A stretch of DNA of 8,885 bases from Bacillota bacterium. GTDB lineage: Bacteria; Bacillota; DTU030. Positions within the stretch are counted from its first letter, which is position 1; every line of letters starts with the position of its first letter. This document shows positions 6,052-8,885 of the stretch, piece by piece. A model generated the notes under the pieces. It worked only from the letters and a program-made list of their open reading frames with translations. It did not search any database and was not told the DNA's origin. The translations under genes and the position numbers were made by a program. The DNA lies in contig DUVO01000094.1 in the NCBI GenBank assembly GCA_012841005.1, forward strand, positions 1 to 8,885. The letters run 5' to 3'.

Positions 6052-6095
6052 GTTTTACGCAGTTATTATACCATACCATATATGTAGATAACGTA
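6052..6095 (+). promoter_or_regulatory. AT-rich promoter-like patch upstream of the 248-aa gene
   Basis: An AT-rich island in GC-rich surroundings has TATTAT (6064-6069, five of six to a -10 box) and a doubled ATACCAT/ACCATAT stretch, about 80-110 nt before ATG 6173. I see no convincing -35 at the right distance (TTTACG at 6054-6059 would fit only a poor CATATA -10), so this is a weak candidate. Confidence 0.25.
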
Positions 6096-6172
6096 CTACC
6101 GGGAGCAGGGATTCAGCGGCGGGGCCTGGAATAAGATCCCCATAAGAAGCTGTTGGGGAGGAGGAATTTGTA

Positions 6173-6919
6173 ATGCCGCTGGAGGTTATCGACCGCAAGG
6201 GGGAAACAGTGGGGATAATTGTCGGCCGGTACGGTTCCTTTGACAAGGGGTATTACTATTTGGTGGCCTGCAACCGGGAAAAGTGCAATCTGGAGGAACT
6301 GCTCCCTACGGAGAAGCTGGAACAGGTAGCAGCGAACCACTTGGGGACAAAAAAAATCCTAGGACAGGTGCAGAGGGACAAACTCTATGAGAAACTCGAG
6401 GAATGGTGGCGCTCGGAACAGGAGCAGGAACCGGCCGCCTATGAGCCGCGGTTGGCCCTCAGGACCCTGGCCTTTGCCCAGTATGCCTTTGGCCCCTTTA
6501 AACTCATGGAGAAGGTGGCGGCCGATTACTATTTCCTCTGCCGGGGCGCCGGCATGGTGGGGGGAAAGGTCCTCCTGGATATTGAGGCCGGCGAGCTGGA
6601 TTTACCGGAAGAGAAGCTGCCCTTTCCGGCCCTGGTGGGGCGGGTTATCGACTATCCCGAGATTGAACTCGAGGTTGCCGGGACGGCACAAACCCTCCTC
6701 TTCGGGGGCGGCCTCAACGATCTGGGCGGCTACAACCATATCCATGGCACGGGACTTAAGATCAGGTCCGGTGATGTCGAAACCAGGATCGAATTGTCCG
6801 GTGTTGTCCCGACCAAAAAGAGAGAATTGATTGCCCTGGAGGTAGACCGGGAAAGGGGGGAAGTTAGCCTGGGCAAGGGCCGCATCTTCACCGGCGGGAT
6901 CATCTACAAATACCAATAA
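6173..6919 (+). CDS. Protein of unknown function (248 aa), soluble, beta-rich C-terminal half
   Basis: I do not recognise this family. ATG 6173 is preceded by GGGGAGGAGGAA (6154-6165), a strong ribosome site, and codon use resembles the neighbours. There is no signal peptide or membrane segment. The N-terminal 45 residues (MPLEVIDRKGETVGIIVGRY onward) look like a small beta barrel or PRC-barrel-like sheet; then comes a charged helical region with KLYEKLEEWWRSEQEQEP (about 70-87) and an AFAQYAFGPFKLMEKVAADYY helix, and a glycine-rich beta section with LLFGGGLNDLGGYNHIHGTG that may form a loop or binding site. Three cysteines (CNREKC near residue 33-38, and FLCRGAG) show no metal-site pattern. 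It is followed 83 nt later by the propeller gene and then selA on the same strand, so co-transcription is plausible. The PRC comparison is a weak impression only. Confidence 0.75.
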   Translation: MPLEVIDRKGETVGIIVGRYGSFDKGYYYLVACNREKCNLEELLPTEKLEQVAANHLGTKKILGQVQRDKLYEKLEEWWRSEQEQEPAAYEPRLALRTLAFAQYAFGPFKLMEKVAADYYFLCRGAGMVGGKVLLDIEAGELDLPEEKLPFPALVGRVIDYPEIELEVAGTAQTLLFGGGLNDLGGYNHIHGTGLKIRSGDVETRIELSGVVPTKKRELIALEVDRERGEVSLGKGRIFTGGIIYKYQ

Positions 6920-6938
6920 TTAACTGGAAAAAGAAGGA

Positions 6939-6994
6939 AACTCCCCCGGAAATGGGGAATTATCTTCCCACCAGGGAAATAATAAGGGGGAGTT
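6939..6994 (+). promoter_or_regulatory. Perfect 9-bp inverted repeat covering the ribosome site of the propeller gene
   Basis: AACTCCCCC (6939-6947) and GGGGGAGTT (6986-6994) are exact reverse complements 38 nt apart. The right arm contains the Shine-Dalgarno GGGGGAG (6986-6992), ten bases before ATG 7003, so pairing would hide it. Inside the loop, TTCCC (6965-6969) can pair either with GGGAA upstream (6955-6959) or GGGAA downstream (6974-6978). It has no T-run, so it fits translational control or mRNA protection better than termination. Confidence 0.55.
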
Positions 6995-7002
6995 GACGGT
7001 CA

Positions 7003-8190
7003 ATGGCGGCAGAAAGGGAAGGACAAGGAGGGCCCCTCCTCTGGGGTGGGTGTTTTCTTATTTTGCTCTTGGTGGCCTGGTTTTGGGCCGGAGGATTCTC
7101 TCTGCCCAACCCCCTGGGGGTGAAGGTTTTACAGGCCATCGGTGCTGTTAACCTGGAATCCCCCCGGGTTATGTGGGAGTACCTGGTGGGGGAAGGGGAT
7201 ATGGCCATTCTCTGCTGGGATAAGGACGGCTTTTCCCCCGATTCCCGGCAGGAGGGCTCCGGGAAGGTTATTGCCCTGGACCCGGCCGGGAAAGAGCTGT
7301 GGCGGCGGGAAATGCCGGGTGAGGTCTTCCTGAAGGCCAGGGGATTTAACTGGGCAACTGGCGACCCCGCCCAGGGAGAGGCTACCCTGTACCGGGCGGA
7401 TGGGCGCCTGGCCTGGCAGCAGCGTTGGTCCTGGCCCCTGCAGGATATAATTTTATCCTCCGGGGGGGAGATGGCCGTCTTACTGGGGCCCCTCCGGGAA
7501 GAGGGCACCAATCTCATCGAAAAAGTAGTGCTGGTAAATGAACAGGGGCAGGCCCGGTGGGAGTATCCCGTGCGCAATGGCACCATCCTCGACTGCCGGT
7601 TTGATCCGGTGGGGGATTACCTCGTTGTTTCGGAACTGCTCTTTCATAAGGGAGACTTACAGCACCGGGCAGTGATTTTAGACCGGCAGGGCCGGATTGG
7701 GGGCGAGTATTCTTCTTCCCGGGAAGAATTCTTCACTGCTACCACTATTGCTGCCGGGCAGGAAAACTGGTTCCTGGCCGGTGCAGAAACCCTTTATTCT
7801 TTACATTATTCCGGGGAAAAGGACTGGCAATATAATTTTGGCCGTATCCCGCAGCGGGTAATCCCGGAACCGGTCCGGGGGGGAGTTTTAGTTATTACCC
7901 TGGAGAATGGCAGCCCCGGGGCGGGGAGTATTCTCTCCTACCTGGACCGGGAGGGGGAGCTTATCTGGGAGCACCGCTTCAGTGCCCCGGCTGCGGCTAT
8001 GGAGGTAATGGCAACGGCCGGGGGGATACTGGTGGGAGACGGCCGGGGGATCTATGGTCTTGATTACGGTGGCAAGATAATCTGGTATCACCCTGTCCCC
8101 GGCCTGGCAGGGCTGGCTGCCGACCAGGAAGGAGGGAAGATCCTGGTGTACAGTGGCTGGGGCCGCCTAACCCTGCTGGAGTTACCCTAA
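7003..8190 (+). CDS. Membrane-anchored PQQ-like beta-propeller protein of unknown function
   Basis: The 395-aa product has a short N-terminal tail, one hydrophobic helix at about residues 11-32 (LLWGGCFLILLLVAWFWAGG) and then a large domain that should lie outside the membrane. That domain repeats a motif of the type [IL]-x-[LY]-x3-G-x3-W: GKVIALDPAGKELW (87-100), TLYRADGRLAW (128-138), VVLVNEQGQARW (175-186), AVILDRQGRIGG (223-234), LYSLHYSGEKDW (264-275), LSYLDREGELIW (311-322), IYGLDYGGKIIW (350-361) and a last strand pair near 380-394. About seven or eight blades are implied, as in BamB-like or PQQ-repeat propellers. No catalytic or PQQ-binding residues can be assigned, so a scaffold or binding role is likely. 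The helix has one Cys (17) but no clear lipobox. It lies between the 248-aa gene and selA, both on the same strand. Confidence 0.8.
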   Translation: MAAEREGQGGPLLWGGCFLILLLVAWFWAGGFSLPNPLGVKVLQAIGAVNLESPRVMWEYLVGEGDMAILCWDKDGFSPDSRQEGSGKVIALDPAGKELWRREMPGEVFLKARGFNWATGDPAQGEATLYRADGRLAWQQRWSWPLQDIILSSGGEMAVLLGPLREEGTNLIEKVVLVNEQGQARWEYPVRNGTILDCRFDPVGDYLVVSELLFHKGDLQHRAVILDRQGRIGGEYSSSREEFFTATTIAAGQENWFLAGAETLYSLHYSGEKDWQYNFGRIPQRVIPEPVRGGVLVITLENGSPGAGSILSYLDREGELIWEHRFSAPAAAMEVMATAGGILVGDGRGIYGLDYGGKIIWYHPVPGLAGLAADQEGGKILVYSGWGRLTLLELP

Positions 8191-8313
8191 TCGGAAGCCG
8201 GTTATTCCGCCCGGCATAGGAAAGCAGAATTTTGGGGAGGGGTCTGTTTATCTCGAAGGCCACAGGCCAGCTTATGGCGATGGGGCCATTATTCTATGGA
8301 AAGGGTGTGGCAT
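8191..8313 (+). other. Spacer before selA, open in the selA frame
   Basis: No gene is supported here. From the TAA of the propeller gene (8188-8190) to selA ATG 8314 the selA frame has no stop (41 codons) but only late start codons (ATG 8296, GTG 8305). A strong purine run GGGGAGGGG (8234-8242) looks like a ribosome site but has no start codon at a normal distance. GCCGG/CCGGC (8197-8215) could form a weak hairpin without a T-run. Confidence 0.5.
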
Positions 8314-8885
8314 ATGGCTGGGAAAGGAAATCAACACCTCCTGCGCTCCCTTCCGGGGGTGGATGAAGTCTTACAGTGGGAGGCGGTCAATCGCTTACTG
8401 GCGAACCATCCCCGGCCCCTGGTGGTAGAGGCGATCCGGAAGGCCGTCGGACAGCTGCGGGCCCAGGTCCTGGCGGGGACCGGCGCTGAGGGTCTGGATA
8501 TTTCCCGGCCAGCCCTGGAAAAGCGGGTACAGGAAATCCTGGCGGCAGATATAACCCCCAGTTTGCGGCCGGTGATCAACGCCACAGGGGTGGTATTACA
8601 TACAAATTTGGGCCGGGCCGTGCTGGCAGAGGCGGCCCGGGAGCATCTGGCGGCCCTGGCCAGGGGTTACTGCAACCTGGAAATAGATCTGGAGACGGGG
8701 GCGAGGGGCTCCCGCTACAGCCATGTGGAGGAGCTATTGACCCGGATTACCGGGGCAGAAGGGGCCCTGGTGGTGAACAACAATGCGGCAGCGGTGTTGC
8801 TTGCCCTCAACACCCTGGCCCAGGGGAAGGAGGTCCTGGTCTCCCGGGGGCAGCTGGTGGAGATCGGCGGGGCTTTTCGGATCCC
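8314..8885 (+). CDS. selA: L-seryl-tRNA(Sec) selenium transferase SelA, N-terminal part
   Basis: A PLP enzyme that converts seryl-tRNA(Sec) to selenocysteinyl-tRNA(Sec) using selenophosphate; it acts in the cytoplasm as a large oligomer. The gene runs off the window after 190 codons of about 460. The start region has LRSLPGVDEVL, followed by a helical N-terminal domain, then the family hallmark RPVINATGVVLHTNLGRAVL (about 87-106), YCNLEIDLETGARGSRY, and the fold core LVVNNNAAAVLLALNTLAQG ending with SRGQLVEIGGAFRIP. The PLP lysine lies downstream and is not visible. ATG 8314 has AAAGGG (8299-8304) nine bases ahead and fits the usual short lead before LPxVD; in-frame ATG 8296 and GTG 8305 are alternatives. 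selB and the Sec tRNA often adjoin selA and may follow. It supplies Sec for GrdB and GrdA encoded in the same window. Confidence 0.95.
   Translation, partial: MAGKGNQHLLRSLPGVDEVLQWEAVNRLLANHPRPLVVEAIRKAVGQLRAQVLAGTGAEGLDISRPALEKRVQEILAADITPSLRPVINATGVVLHTNLGRAVLAEAAREHLAALARGYCNLEIDLETGARGSRYSHVEELLTRITGAEGALVVNNNAAAVLLALNTLAQGKEVLVSRGQLVEIGGAFRI

Larger units (their letters stand above)
5759..6172. other. Divergent intergenic region between glycosylase and 248-aa gene
   Basis: This 414-bp stretch contains no convincing gene. It carries the glycosylase ribosome site at its left edge, a CTCCTCGCGGAG hairpin (5807-5818) without a T-run, a period-7 tract (5856-5897), a second copy of the 21-nt motif (5963-5983) and an AT-rich patch (about 6052-6095) that may hold the promoter of the rightward genes. 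Short open frames in it look like chance. Confidence 0.55.

Noticed and set aside
6960..7586. A 208-aa open frame on the minus strand
   Set aside because: Opposite the propeller gene, with Ser/Arg/Pro-rich composition typical of a shadow frame.
8274..8366. A 30-codon frame starting ATG 8274 overlapping selA
   Set aside because: No ribosome site at a proper distance and it reads out of frame through the conserved start of selA.

Overview
The window reads as a GC-rich chromosome segment of an anaerobic, selenium-using Clostridia-type Firmicute. A thermophilic acetogen of the Moorella kind fits the gene content, the strong AGGAGG-type ribosome sites and the GTG/TTG start alternatives, but the genus is an inference from the sequence alone.

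Region 1 (1-4319, + strand) is the 3' part of a glycine-reductase-type operon in the classical order grdA-grdB-grdC-grdD. Only the last 47 residues of GrdA are present. grdB is a selenoprotein gene: an in-frame UGA at 1259-1261 encodes Sec350 and is followed at once by a hairpin that fits a bacterial SECIS element. A striking hairpin with two competing folds separates grdB from grdC. grdC and grdD nearly overlap and encode the FabH-like and PlsX-like subunits of protein C, which releases acetyl phosphate. Together these proteins would reductively deaminate glycine (or a relative such as sarcosine or betaine) and conserve energy as acetyl phosphate.

Region 2 (4320-5033) holds two very small genes of unknown function (53 and 58 aa), an intrinsic terminator, and a 230-bp noncoding stretch with a period-7 repeat and a large imperfect hairpin of about 98 nt.

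Region 3 (5096-6172) has the only minus-strand gene, an endonuclease III/MagIII-like HhH-GPD DNA glycosylase with a 4Fe-4S cysteine motif but Glu where classical Nth has its catalytic Lys. Its 414-bp upstream region repeats two elements of the region 2 spacer: a period-7 tract and a 21-nt motif (20 of 21 bases identical).

Region 4 (6173-8885, + strand) has an unrecognised 248-aa soluble protein, a membrane-anchored beta-propeller protein whose ribosome site lies in the arm of a 9-bp perfect inverted repeat, and the 5' part of selA. SelA makes selenocysteinyl-tRNA, so the window carries both a selenocysteine-using operon and part of the machinery that decodes its UGA codons.
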